64,000 nucleotides of DNA from Riptortus pedestris (lineage: Eukaryota > Arthropoda > Insecta > Hemiptera > Alydidae). How positions within the stretch are numbered: position 1 is the stretch's first letter; each line of letters opens with the position of its first letter. The notes under the pieces are model-generated. The model had not been told where the DNA came from, searched no databases, and worked only from the letters and a program-made list of their open reading frames with translations. Shown in pieces: positions 49,474-61,280 of the stretch. The DNA is taken from NCBI GenBank assembly GCA_019009955.1, contig CM032228.1:98956501-99020500 (forward strand), given 5' to 3'. Position numbers and translations under genes: made by a program.

Positions 49474-50441
49474 AAAAAGTCCGTCACGCAGGGGCTGTGT
49501 AAACTGAGCAGATTTCTCTCGTGGTGTTTAACAATAGATAAATCTACATAGTGCTAGCACAATAGCACCGTCAGATTCTCGCCTGGGCAAAGGAAATTAT
49601 TTAGTGACGAAATTCATTAAATGACATCCTAAAATCTCACCATGGCTAGAAAAGGGCGGTAACCTGTAGATAACCCGTCCTAATTAGCCTGAGTTGCAAA
49701 AAGTGGACGTTAATAAATAATAATAATAATAATAATAATAAGCGCCGTCAGTCAAGATCAATTGAATAAATACAAACGATAATAAGAAACCTCCTGACGG
49801 AAGGCATCTGAAATGTAAACAAATAGTTCTGCCAACTTCTTACCGGAAAGAAAAACAATTACTGTAATATATCTGAATATAACGTATTAATTTGATTAAA
49901 AACTATTTACTATATCTAGTACTGTAAATTAAAATGGATCAGAATAATTTTTATTTGAATCTATCAAATTTTAGTAGTCCAATTATTTAAGAAGGGGGGG
50001 TCAACATAACATATTTGCATTTATCTAGTATAATAAAGGTCTCTTGAAAACAATTTATGGTATTTAAGCTTCGAATAATGTGTTTTATTACATAACTGAG
50101 TATTGTTTATGTAACATGAGTAGAAGTAGAAGGGGGTTTGCTGAAGGCTGAAAACTGAAAAATGCAAATATATATCGGGTAATATTCAAGTTAAAGAATA
50201 AATGTATATAACAATATTTATAGTAAATTTAATTTGCAATAAGACTAATTCTATATATTGTTTTGATACGACGTATAGTAACGGAGATATTTCGAATTTT
50301 CGAAAATCCCCCCCCTCTAACCCCTCCCCCTCCCACTTGTCCGATTTCAGCCATTACTTGATCTGTCTTTTTACATAAAACGTTTAAATATCGAGTTTGG
50401 TAGCGATCAAACAAAAATTGCGACAGCTAGAGCATTAACAG

Positions 50442-50511
<70 letters not shown>

Positions 50512-50630
50512 GAACAGACCTCATTTTCGTCATCTCCTGGGTAGGATTGATGAAGATTTGAAGAAGTTTTTCGAAAATCACGCCGTGAGTACGACCTCAA
50601 AAGCTGATTTCCTTAAGGGAAATCTGCTAA
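49474..50630 (+). mobile_element. Family P element, complete, with nested SINE (P4)
   Basis: Begins AAAAAGTCCGTCACGCAGG and has both 5' hairpins, then is interrupted by a SINE (49575-49741). It continues through the GTATTTAAGCTTCGAATAA, CCCCTCCCCCTCCCAC and GCGACAGCTAGAGCATTAAC blocks, a (TA)n core (about 50446-50505) and a palindromic 3' end with TGCTAA (CTAA at 50627-50630). Without the SINE it is about 980 bp, the longest subtype. Noncoding. Confidence 0.8.
49565..49751 (+). mobile_element. SINE, 5' truncated, with 10-bp target duplication
   Basis: The inserted part (49575-49741) starts inside the tRNA head at ATTCTCGCCTGGGC and ends in a long (AAT)n tail. GCACCGTCAG (49565-49574) and GCGCCGTCAG (49742-49751) flank it, a duplication with one mismatch. 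5' truncation, A-rich tail and target duplication together show target-primed insertion into the family P element. Confidence 0.85.
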
Positions 50631-51189
50631 AACATGAAAAACTAAACCTTCAACTCGAAGAAATGCAGATAGAAATAAAAGAGACATAATACTTCAATAT
50701 ATTCGTTCTATTTATTTTTAAATATGCGTTTCAAGAAGTAATAAATATATTTATTGGGGCCTTTATTTTTATATACTTTTAATTATATTATTTGAAACGG
50801 CTTATTTCGTTTAATTAATTCCTTATCTAGAGCTGTTGTCAAGAAACACACATAGCGAATAAATGTTAAAGAAACAGAATATAAGGTAAATATGAGAATA
50901 CACAGACCGCAAAACATAAAAAAACATGGAACTGACACACTACTTAAAACAAAAGAGGGGTAATATGAATAAACTAATATCAAACAAAAGATTAGCCCAG
51001 GAATTAAATGATATCGACTTCCTGTACGAGATAGTTTTAGGGAATTATGCTGATAATCACCACCTGTGGGGTGTAGAGAGATAATGTGAACGATAACTTG
51101 AATAAACGGAATCAGAACTATTTTAATAATCTATATTTAAAAGTTTCTGCCAAAAATGACATCCTATGTTTCAAGCAAAGTAAGTAGCG
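50631..51189. other. Interval without recognised feature
   Basis: AT-rich, nothing supported. Confidence 0.4.
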
Positions 51190-51719
51190 TTAAACTAAAC
51201 GAAACCTCTTATGTGAATGAGCACTAACTCCTTCATGATAATAAGCCGTGCCAACATTTCTATGGATGGGCTGGAGTGGGGGGTTGTAATGAAGGCCTGA
51301 AATTAAAAATAGCGGTATTTCGTTTTCTACTGGCCCAAGATAATAAGTGGTACTCCGACAGTGGCGGGGGTTGTAATTAAGAATAGTGATATTTCGTTTA
51401 CTATTGGTTTTTCGGCAATTATTCATATAACAGAAGCTGTTTTTTTTTGTTATTTAAAGTAACGTTTGTAATATTCACTTTTGCCGTATAACAAAGTACG
51501 ATATAAACGAGATATACACTAAAAAGCAAAGCGGGAGCCGACAGTTTTATTGGGCTCTAACAATTGAACGGAACTTAACAAAACTCGCTATGTGTGTTAG
51601 CACTAACTCCTCCATGATAATGAGCGGTACCAACATTTCTAGGGACGAGCAGGAGTGGGGGCAACGACGGGAATACATCGGGAAATGTTAAAATATTGTG
51701 GAAATTAAAGGCTTTCTAA
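51190..51719 (+). mobile_element. Non-autonomous Helitron, copy F, interrupted
   Basis: Holds parts of two or three tandem units (AATAGCGGTATTTCGTTTTC and AATAGTGATATTTCGTTTAC) and the section before the 3' end (TGTTAAAATATTGTGGAAAT). A family P element interrupts it at 51720; its last 37 bp reappear at 52271. Confidence 0.7.
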
Positions 51720-52145
51720 TAAAAAAGTCCGTCACGCAGGGGCTGCGTAAACTAAGCAGATTTCCCAAGTGAAGTTTTACAATAGAGAAATTTCACGAGA
51801 TCCGAGCAGTTAAAAAAAAGGCCGAACTAGCTTTTGGCGGGAAAGTCACTCGTCCGTTAGCCGCCCAGATTTAATAAAAATGCAAATATCTCGGTTAATA
51901 TTCAAGAAAGAGAATAAATTTATATAACAATATTTATAGTACTTAAATTTAATTTGCATATATAGTAACAGAGATATGTCGAATTTTCGAAAATCTTCCC
52001 CTCTAAACCCCCCCCCCTCCCACTGGTTCGATTTCAGCCGTTAACGAACTTGATCTTTCTTTTTACATACAATGACTAAATATTGAGTTTGGTAACGATC
52101 AAACAAAAATTGCGACCGCTAGAGCGGTAACAAACAAATATAGTA

Positions 52146-52179
<34 letters not shown>

Positions 52180-52270
52180 TTTTGAACGGACCTCTTTTTC
52201 GTTATCTACTAGGTAGGATCGATGGACATTTGAAGAAAAATTTCGAAAATGCCGTCATGAGTACAACCTC
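51720..52270 (+). mobile_element. Family P element, 3' end missing (P5)
   Basis: Intact 5' end (AAAAAAGTCCGTCACGCAGG and both hairpins), body, GCGACCGCTAGAGCGGTAAC, (TA)n core (about 52146-52176) and GTAGGATCGATGGACATTTG. The sequence breaks off at GAGTACAACCTC, where Helitron sequence resumes, so the terminal palindrome is deleted. Confidence 0.8.
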
Positions 52271-52306
52271 AAATGAATCCCCGAGCGAAGCTGGGTACTT
52301 CAGCTA

Positions 52307-52307
<1 letters not shown>
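52271..52307 (+). mobile_element. Helitron 3' terminus, continuation of copy F
   Basis: AAATGAATCCCCGAGCGAAG, then CTGGGTACTTCAG and CTAG (52304-52307) followed by T and a TA run. This is the Helitron end displaced from copy F by the family P insertion. Confidence 0.75.

Positions 52308-52361
<54 letters not shown>
52308..52361. repeat. (TA)n microsatellite
   Basis: TA run following the Helitron terminus. Confidence 0.9.
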
Positions 52362-52366
<5 letters not shown>

Positions 52367-52394
52367 TTTATAACTAGCTGGCTATTATTCTCCA

Positions 52395-52668
52395 AAAGTT
52401 TTTTAGCCATTATAGATCAGGAAAAAAATGTCGTCAATTCAGTAACATTTATTTTATTCCCGTCGCGTTTCGCCTGTCCACGCTCATTCTCAAGAGATAA
52501 TTTCTGTACAAATTAAATAAATAGCCTGTTAATAACATTATCTTATACCATACCACTATTTAAATAATTAAATCTGTATAGAAATAACCCCTTGAAAAGG
52601 TCTGTGGACAAGTGAAACGCATCGGGGATAAAATAAATGTGACTGAATCGACGAAATTTGTTTTCCAA
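52395..52668. repeat. Inverted repeat with GAAACGC motif, possible Penelope-related terminal repeat
   Basis: About 100 bp at 52395-52525 is repeated in reverse at about 52568-52668, with a spacer of about 40 bp. Each arm, read outward, contains GTGGACA followed by G-GAAACGC-CGGG and ATAAAATAAATGT-ACTGAAT. The GAAACGC core recalls degenerate hammerhead-type sequences reported in Penelope-like terminal repeats; that link is inference. The pair could fold into a long hairpin. TA runs lie on both sides. Confidence 0.4.
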
Positions 52669-52703
<35 letters not shown>

Positions 52704-53431
52704 TCCTCAGTTAGGCATTACTATCATTGGTACCGGTCTTTGACGGATTGAAATCGGAATGGTCTTATATGAGATTATAAAGATGTAACTAACCTTAACA
52801 CAAAATCACCCCGTCATATTCATAACATATCACAATTACCTATAACAACTACAGTAAATATGCGGTCATCCAGGTGTTATATATTATTATTGTTGTTGTT
52901 ATTTTCTTTAATTGGGATTTTTTAGTTTCCATATACCCCGGAATACATGTTGTATGGTTTAATCATTTGTTGTAAGTCTTATTTTTTACAGTCACTTTCC
53001 TTTCCTGTATTGGGATACAGGGATTTATCTCCTTTTGAGACAGAAACTTTGAACATAAAATTATATTGAATATAGTACGTTTTAATCATTTAACTCCTCA
53101 AAGAGTCGATGTTGGAGAGTGTGGGACCAATTCAAATATAAAAAATAACATTAAATAAAAATGGATTTTCCCCCATTTGGACTTGCATGCTTCATTTATT
53201 CTTTACATTTGGCAAATATATTTATAATCAAAAAATATGATATCAGTCAAGTTACTGTACCACGGAGCAACTGTTCTTTAAACTGATAATGATTTACAGA
53301 TATTCACTAGGTTCCCGTCATTCGTTGGGAATCATTTATAGCAACTCACTAGAAACAAATCTGGCATTCACATAATTGGCTTTAAGCAAATATGCAAAAG
53401 GTGTGAAACTGGCATAAAGACAACTGATATT
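52669..53431. other. Interval without recognised feature
   Basis: Starts with a TA run (about 52674-52700). Otherwise nothing supported. Confidence 0.4.
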
Positions 53432-54107
<676 letters not shown>

Positions 54108-55194
54108 TAACCTTAGAGGACCTAAATAAATAAAAAATAAATAACCTGCTCAATGATTGGAATATATATATATTTTTTTAGGAAATTAATCGAAATCATA
54201 TTTAATTAAAGGGTGTTCAAATAAGAAAACTGTATGAGATCGCAGAGCAATCATTAATTAAACTCAGTTTGTTTTTCTAGAGAAAACTGAATTTCTCATT
54301 TCTCTAGTTATGAATACCCAGTTCTACTTTAGAAGACTTTAATTAGCGATTAATGGGGAAAACGAGTTATTAAGCTTTGTTCTAGACGCAAAGTTTACTT
54401 AGTTACCTCGTGTGAACGATTGGTTCAACATAATGAATGCACTCGTGACGAATTCCTGGCGAGCAAATAACGATAGAATGATAATGTCAGACAAATAGCA
54501 TTGCTGTAGCCATATCATCTATATCTGTCAAATGCACTCGTCATCTGCGAAACCACATTCCTACACCAACACTTCGACACTGACATAGGTATTAGACAAA
54601 CAACAGAACCATTAATAAGCCATTCAGCAAAAAGTTCTCTCTCACCTTTAATTGATGACAGTAATGAGATAATATATTGCCGAAATCAAATACTATTATT
54701 GTTCTGTTATTTTACTATAATCATAGAAACATGATGAATATCAACTTAACCGAGGCCACTAATAATATTCAATTAAATAACGATATGGTACAGAGGTAAG
54801 CCAAATGAGTTATGGCCTACGCACTAAATTCTAGGTCCGTAGTCTCTTTTTTTTCTCCTCATGGTAACACTAAGAGGAGTTATTTATTTGAATACATGTT
54901 CCAATGCCACATGGCGTATTACATGTACGATTATGTTTAAATAGTTTTTTATTTTATAATATATACACGCTAATGAACTATCTACTCAAATATAATATAA
55001 AAAAATAAAAATAAAATAAAATATAAAAATAAGTAAGATAATTAAAAATAAAATTAATAAATGAAATGAAAAAAATAAATAAAATAAGAACAAAAAAAAT
55101 CAATTAAAATTAAACTCAAATGTTTAATTTACGAGTCTATGTAAAGTAAATATATTGAATTATAATTCCCATTCCTCACAATCCACTTTACATT
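54108..55194. other. AT-rich interval with poly(A)-rich stretch
   Basis: About 54990-55120 is extremely A-rich on the + strand (AAATAAAATAAAA-type). It may mark the 3' side of the minus-strand LINE remnant, although a minus-strand tail would show as T-runs on the + strand, so this reading is weak. Confidence 0.35.
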
Positions 55195-55403
55195 CTAATA
55201 TATTTTTGCATCCATATCTATACTTTTTATAAACTTTATAAATTCTTTATTATATTGGTTAAATATAATATGAGGTGGTTCGGACCAATTGCCTCCTTTT
55301 AAAATTATATTCATTATTAAATTCGATCTATTTTGATTAAATGTTGAACAGTCATAAAGTATATGTAAAAACGTTTGTGATGTCTGGTACGTCCTGTAGT
55401 CTG
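55195..55403 (-). pseudogene. LINE fragment, C-terminal end
   Basis: The minus strand reads TFLHILYDCSTFNQNRSNLI and then IIFNQYNKEFIKFIKSI before a stop. HIL..C..(F/Y)...R is the conserved C-terminal signature of many RNase H-bearing LINEs. It probably belongs with the RNase H remnant at 56235-56725; the part between is not recognisable. Confidence 0.55.
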
Positions 55404-55497
55404 TTGAGTTCGATTCCCACATAGGCAATAGGAATTTATCTTGTGACGAAGTTATTAAATAAAATCCTTTGTTTTACCCCGGCATGAAAAGGCTTTC
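55404..55497 (+). mobile_element. SINE fragment
   Basis: GAGTTCGATTCCCACATAGG, TTATCTTGTGACGAAGTTAT and CCCCGGCATGAAAAGG match the second half of the SINE head and the body. Tail missing. Confidence 0.65.
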
Positions 55498-56234
55498 ATC
55501 TCCCGCAAAGCTACCATCATATGGATCACCTCAACCAGCTAGAAGACAGACTCTTATAGGGAACACAGAAAATAACTACGGAAGAAGACTCCACTTCAAG
55601 AAAAGTATATGTTTCCCGCAGGTACCTAGTTCTCATAATGCTAGCATTATCTACGCAAATTATAAAATGAGTACTCACAATATAGGACCGATCGATCATT
55701 CTATGTATATATGTTGTCGCTAAATTATTTTATAAAGTTAAGTTCCTTTTGTTTCTTGTTCAACCTCTATATCTATAAAGTGTATTATATGTTGCTTAAT
55801 CAATTCAATATACTTGATTCTTTGGAGAACTCAAATAGTGACTTGTGTTATTTCCCCTCATCTTTCCATAAAAATAGTAAATATTTCAGTCTAATGCTCT
55901 CTTATTCTTGCCGTAAAAAAAGCTTCCCGCCTTTGCATTTTGGTGCCAAAACCCGGGATTAAAAAGCTTCCCCTCCCCGACATTTTGGTGCCGAAATAGC
56001 TCTATTATTATTACCGCAAAAGCTAACCGCAAGCCCTTACACAAACGATTGCCTCAAGTTTATATCTGCTCATTAATAGCTATGATATGAATATATTAAT
56101 GAAATGAAAATGAAAATTGGAAACTAAAGCAGATATAGAGAATGATAGAGAGAAGTAGCAATGGGAATAAGAGGTAATCCCAGTATGGGAATTGCGAATA
56201 CAAATTTGAGTCTTATTCATTATTTTACATGGAA
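55498..56234. other. Interval without recognised feature
   Basis: A 20-nt CATTTTGGTGCC-type motif occurs twice (about 55938 and 55981). No domain seen. Confidence 0.35.
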
Positions 56235-56725
56235 TTAAATATTCTCAAATTGCCCATATGTCAGTGTTTTTCCAGTCTTCGAGTATTTTTGTTTGTACTA
56301 TCTTGTTGAGGTCTGTTAGTGTTAGTATAGTTATGTCAGTAATAGTCATTTTTGTTGCTAGTTTTGCATGTTTGTCGATATCAGTGATTTGTTTAATGTC
56401 CTTGTGTCCGGGTAAACACAACATTTTAAAATTTCAAGTGTTTAGTGCGTGTATTAGTTCGAGTATTTCTGTAATTAGAGGGTGATTAGAGTAGATGTTT
56501 CAAATGGAAAATTAAAGAGTGTGAGCATAAAATTACTTGGTGTGATCGATTTTCTTATTTTGAAAGTGTTAGTATGTTGGCTTGTAGTTCTGCAGTATAA
56601 GTACTTGATTCGTCGTGTAGTTTAACTTTGTAAGTTTTGTTTTGGATAGTGGTGGCTGAGCCCGTCCCGTGTTCTGTCTTAGATTCGTCTGTGAAAATGA
56701 ATAAAGCGTTAGAATTTTGTGAAAT
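56235..56725 (-). pseudogene. LINE fragment, RNase H domain
   Basis: The minus strand gives FIFTDESKTEHGTGSATTI, the first RNase H aspartate motif. YTAELQANIL with the catalytic glutamate follows and then, in another frame, LCLPGHKDIKQITDIDKHAK, the PGH and last aspartate region. The order and spacing are those of a LINE RNase H domain, which removes the RNA strand during copying. Frame changes between the motifs show decay. The asparagine of the usual GNE motif is changed. Confidence 0.75.
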
Positions 56726-57623
56726 TATGAATTAGACATCATAACTAATGTCCACTGTCAAAAGTGTTAGTCATGTCTCTTTTTTTTAGTTTTATATTGA
56801 GCTTTTCAATGGAAACTATAAAACAGATAATAAAATAACAAACTAACACCGATCGAGAAACAAAAGGCTTGTGGTAATGTCTAATGTTTTAACATCGGGA
56901 ACTCCCTTCAATGAAAATGCTTTATAGGAATAATTCGAGTTGAGTGGATTTATTTGTTCACTTGGCAGGTAGCATTTACATTCTATGTTCCACGTACTGT
57001 GTTTACCGATTTCAGCGAATTCCAATTCCAACAGAATATTGTTTTAACTTCAATCACATAATCACGGCCTTTGTTGCCTGAAATATTTAGTTGAACATGT
57101 TTATTCAGGCATTACAGAGTCTGTAACGTGACTGTTTTTCTAGCATAATTAATTATCTAGTAGTACATTTCATAGTATAAGTTTTGGTAAATAATTTTCA
57201 CAATTCATGGAATTTTCTTTTTAAAAATTATCTATTCATTATTAACTAATATAAAAATAACTTATCTTCAGCATAATTGATATGGGATAAGCACTGAAAT
57301 AAGTAACTTTCCCCATCATGAGAACATACATACCAAATTACTTGGCTGCCTTTAAAAACCGGATTCAATACTTCTTAAATTGATGACAAGGGGTATAAAA
57401 TACTAATAAATAGATTGCATTTTGTTAGTGATATTTTTCTTTAAAATTGCTCAGTATGTTTTGCCCAAAAATTGTTGATCTGTAACGTAGATGTAAATAT
57501 GGTGAGGTAGAATATAATGAGAGTTAATGTAAGGTCATGAGAACTGTGACCCTTTATCCCCGAATCTGATCGATCACATATGTTATATAGGCTAAAGTAT
57601 TCGAATAGAGTTTCTAAAAATTA
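56726..57623. other. Interval without recognised feature
   Basis: Could contain decayed LINE sequence upstream of RNase H (minus-strand frame 56843-57031), but no motif is certain. Confidence 0.35.
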
Positions 57624-57710
57624 GAAAGTTCGTCAAGCAGCGGTTGCTGCTAAGCAGATTTCCCACGTGAACTTTTGCAATAGATAAATCTACATACTGG
57701 TATCAAACAC

Positions 57711-58802
57711 TTAACACTCCAATACACGCGCGTCATCTCACAGATGACCAGTTCTGTTTTTTCGTCATAAGTTTGATGGAGGGAGGAGAGCCTGGTCCCC
57801 CGCCCTAGTATTCCTCAAGCTCGCCTAGCTCGACAGTTCTGTTGCCGGTGAGCGTGCGTCCTGTGCAGTTTGCGCGTGTTTTGGCCGAGAGAATCTCACA
57901 GATGACACGCGTGTAAAAATGTAAGTTTTTCATAATGCCTGATTTCGATGTGGCTGGTATCAACGGCCAAGTCATCAGTCTGGGGAACGGACAAAACGTA
58001 CCAATTCAACGACTTTTCCTTCTGGACTGGGGAATGAACTCATCAGAGATCAGTTGATTATGCGATTGCACCTCAGCAATTTGCCACGCACCATGACCTC
58101 ACGTCTTCGAGAACTCCTTCCCAATGATCAAATACCACCACGAGCTTCAAGCAACTCAGCAGCTACTGATGCTGGTGGGCGCCAGTGCTGCGGATTTTGC
58201 TTGGAAAATAAAAAAAAAAAACAATACACCAAATATTCTTGCAAGGAATGTGGCCAATATTTATGTCTGCAACACTGTGCCTTTTCTTGTGCTGATGGAT
58301 GTAACGTGGGTGTGGGTAATGAAAGTGATTCAGAGTGAAATTTAAGTTTAATTTTTTAAAAGCAAAGGTTCTTGTTTTTTTAGTATTTTTTTTATTGACC
58401 ATTTCCGTTTCTTTGAGTAACTTTCCAAGTTCTAGAAATGAGGCTCAATTGTCAATGTATTATTATGTTCTCTGAAACTATCTTACAAGACTGATAAGAG
58501 TTGTGTTCCTAGGTTTACTAGTTGATTTACCTTTTGCAAGCCAGTAATAAGGAATAAAATTGAAACTAAGCTACCGTGGCAACTGTGTTTCAAAAATTTA
58601 ACATTTTTGAAGATTTATATACAGATAATTTTTTTCAAATACAAATTTATGAAGATTTTCATTTATCTATGCACCATTATTCCTGCAAAATTGCGAAAAA
58701 ACAATTATATTATTCACTTTTGACAAATAAGTGAACAGCCACCTTTCAGATGACACGCGTGTATTTATGTCTCACTAGGGTGCGCGTGTATTGGAGTGTT
58801 AA
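57711..58802 (+). mobile_element. piggyBac-type derivative, copy 2
   Basis: The element (57715-58798, 1084 bp) is flanked by TTAA on both sides (57711-57714 and 58799-58802). Terminal repeats start CACTCCAATACACGCGC (about 17 bp). Inside lie further copies of the subterminal motif AGATGACACGCGTGTA (about 57899 and 58749) and its inverted relative near the left end. An intact C-terminal transposase exon is retained; the catalytic DDD core is gone. Confidence 0.85.
58054..58338 (+). CDS. piggyBac transposase C-terminal exon with cysteine-rich domain
   Basis: The frame is open from about 57943 to the stop at 58336-58338. It reads TSRLRELLPNDQIPPRASSN, then a cysteine-rich module: CCGFCLENKKK, YSCKECGQYLCLQHC. 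The C-X2-C, C-X2-C and C...H-C spacing is the zinc-binding C-terminal domain of piggyBac transposases, which binds the element ends. It ends in an acidic tail (GNESDSE). The catalytic aspartates lie upstream in a full-length gene and are absent. ATG at 58060 or 58093 could start a small protein, or the exon may once have been spliced. A peptide of about 90 residues that binds ends but cannot cut is possible but unproven. Confidence 0.6.
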   Translation: MIMRLHLSNLPRTMTSRLRELLPNDQIPPRASSNSAATDAGGRQCCGFCLENKKKKQYTKYSCKECGQYLCLQHCAFSCADGCNVGVGNESDSE

Positions 58803-59519
58803 CACTGCCGTAAATATTCAGTGAATAACTAGAAACGGTAGTTAGAAATCTTTCAGTCAATTTTCATAATCATCCAACAGAAAGCGTCTGAATCGCAAAC
58901 AAACAGGTCAGCCAACCTCTGAGGGCTTAACAAATGGAGAAATATTCTAGACCTTAAAGCAAAATAATTACTGAAATATATCAGAATATAACATATTAAT
59001 TTCATTGAACACTATCTACTGTAGCTACAGCTATAATTTATAATAAATCAGAATAGTTTTCATCTCAATCACTCAAATTAAAGTAAACCAAGTACGAAAG
59101 GAGGGGGAGGGGGTGTCAACAGAACGTATTTACCATACACATATCTCATTAAGTAAAAGCTTAATGAAAACAATATTTGGTATTAAACCTCGGACTGAAA
59201 CGGTTCATGGTATAACAGCTTATTATTAATATGACATAAAAGTGGACGTTAATAAATAATAATAATAATCTTAATATGACATGAAGAGAAAAATTATAAA
59301 ATCCAAATATCTCGGTTAAGAATAAAGATAGTGAAAAAAGGTACATCACAACATTTGGAGAACACTACACCTGCAATTAGATTGGTTCCATACTATTTTT
59401 CGAGTTTTTAAGAATTCTCCCCATCTTGGCCCCCCTTACCACTGGTCCGATTTTAAACGTTTAAATATAGAGTTTGATAACGTTCAAACAAAAATTGCGA
59501 CCGCTAGAGCATTAACAGT

Positions 59520-60177
59520 ACATTGATTTTTATCACAATTACAATAATGTTTTATTTAAATGGAACTTATAACGGTTTAACAGTTCTTGGCTAATTGTTC
59601 AATTTTCAAGAGATTTAATAAACATAAATTTACAGGTATTACATCTACCAAAATATAATTATACTTTAATACTTCGTGTGTATTAATGTTTTAATTTTTT
59701 TCTGCTGTACGGCTGAGGATTTATCTTGATATAAACAGATTGCTTTCTTGAATTAGTTTATTATGCCCTACATTTTTCGTGTCTTCAATCGCACCTCTTC
59801 AGAGAATAAAATGTTTTAAATATAGTACTCATGCTCATTCTATCAGTTATTCCTGTGGTACCACTCTTTATATTGACACCGCCTAGAACTTAGGGCTTAG
59901 TATGTGGCCAGGCGTCAAGGAGGACGGATCAACTTTAATTTTTCAGGTATGTAAGATTTAGATTTTATTGTTTCAATTCATTTACACTATGCCTCAATAT
60001 AATATTATTTGACTACTTGAATCATTTAACGTTTTAAAAAATTGGGAATGATATTGGTACATCTTAGAATATTTTAGCTCATGAAGGGGTGCCAAAGAAG
60101 GTAAGAAACATTTATGGTAAAAAAATCAATAAATCAGTCTTTTTTTACCAAGATAGACATTTGTCCACACAACTGAT
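59520..60177. other. Interval without recognised feature
   Basis: AT-rich, nothing supported. Confidence 0.4.
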
Positions 60178-60633
60178 AAAAAAAGTCCGTCACGCAGGGG
60201 CTGCGTTAACTAAGCAGATTTCCCACCTGCGTTTTTGCATTTATCTCAAAAATTAAAAGTTCAATGAGAAAAATATTTGGCATTTAATCAAATAAAATGC
60301 TTCATAAAATAATAGAATAATGTTAATATGAGATGAGTAGGAGTTTACTGAAGATCGAAAACTAAAAAATGCAAATATCTCAGTTAAGAATCAAGATAGT
60401 GAAAAAATGTACATAACAACATTTATAGAAAATTACATATGCAATAAGAATGATTATATTCAATTTTTCGAACCGACGCATAATAACAGAGATATTAAGA
60501 ATTTTCGAAATTCTCCCCTTCTAAACACCCTCTCCCCCTGGTTCGATTTCAGCAGTTAACAAACTCGATCTGTATTTCTGTATAAAACGATTATATATCA
60601 AGTTTAGTAAAGATAAAACAAAAATTGTAACAG

Positions 60634-60684
<51 letters not shown>

Positions 60685-60801
60685 GATATATACAGTTTTG
60701 AACAGACCTCATTTTCGTCATTTCCTGGGTAGGATCGATGGACATTTGAAGAAAATTTTCGAAAATCGCGTCATGATTTCCCCTTAAGGGAAATCTGCTA
60801 A
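60178..60801 (+). mobile_element. Family P element, complete (P7)
   Basis: 624 bp with both ends: AAAAAGTCCGTCACGCAGGG, the two 5' hairpins (second one shortened), the common middle, TA core (about 60637-60681), GGTAGGATCGATGGACATTT and a 3' palindrome TTTCCCCTTAAGGGAAATC with TGCTAA. No target duplication is visible at the borders (GATAAAA on the left, TATAATAC on the right). Confidence 0.8.
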
Positions 60802-60963
60802 TATAATACGGACAAATTAGAATTTCCACTTAAGATAAGCAATATGGTTGATAGGTGTGATTGAGAGTTGCCCCTACCTGCATTTTCTGTTAGTACGTTT
60901 GTTTTTGGGTACGCGTATTTGTGTGTTTGTGCGTGCGTGCGTGTGTGCGTGTGTGTGTGTGTA
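60802..60963. repeat. (GT)n-rich lead into GA tract
   Basis: GTGCGTGC and (GT)n repeats from about 60925 to 60962, directly before the purine tract. Confidence 0.7.

Positions 60964-61280
<317 letters not shown>

Larger units (their letters stand above)
57624..59519 (+). mobile_element. Family P element interrupted by piggyBac (P8)
   Basis: The 5' part (57624-57710) has the second hairpin intact and a diverged first hairpin. After the piggyBac insertion the element resumes at 58803 with the subtype block GAATATAACATATTAATTTC, a G-rich patch and AATTGCGACCGCTAGAGCAT, and stops at about 59519 before any TA core. A short SINE tail (AAAAGTGGACGTTAATAAAT) sits at about 59235-59268. Confidence 0.7.

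Noticed and set aside
54990..55120. Poly(A) tail of a retrotransposon
   Set aside because: The A-rich stretch is on the + strand whereas the nearby LINE relic is on the minus strand, and it is interrupted by many other bases.
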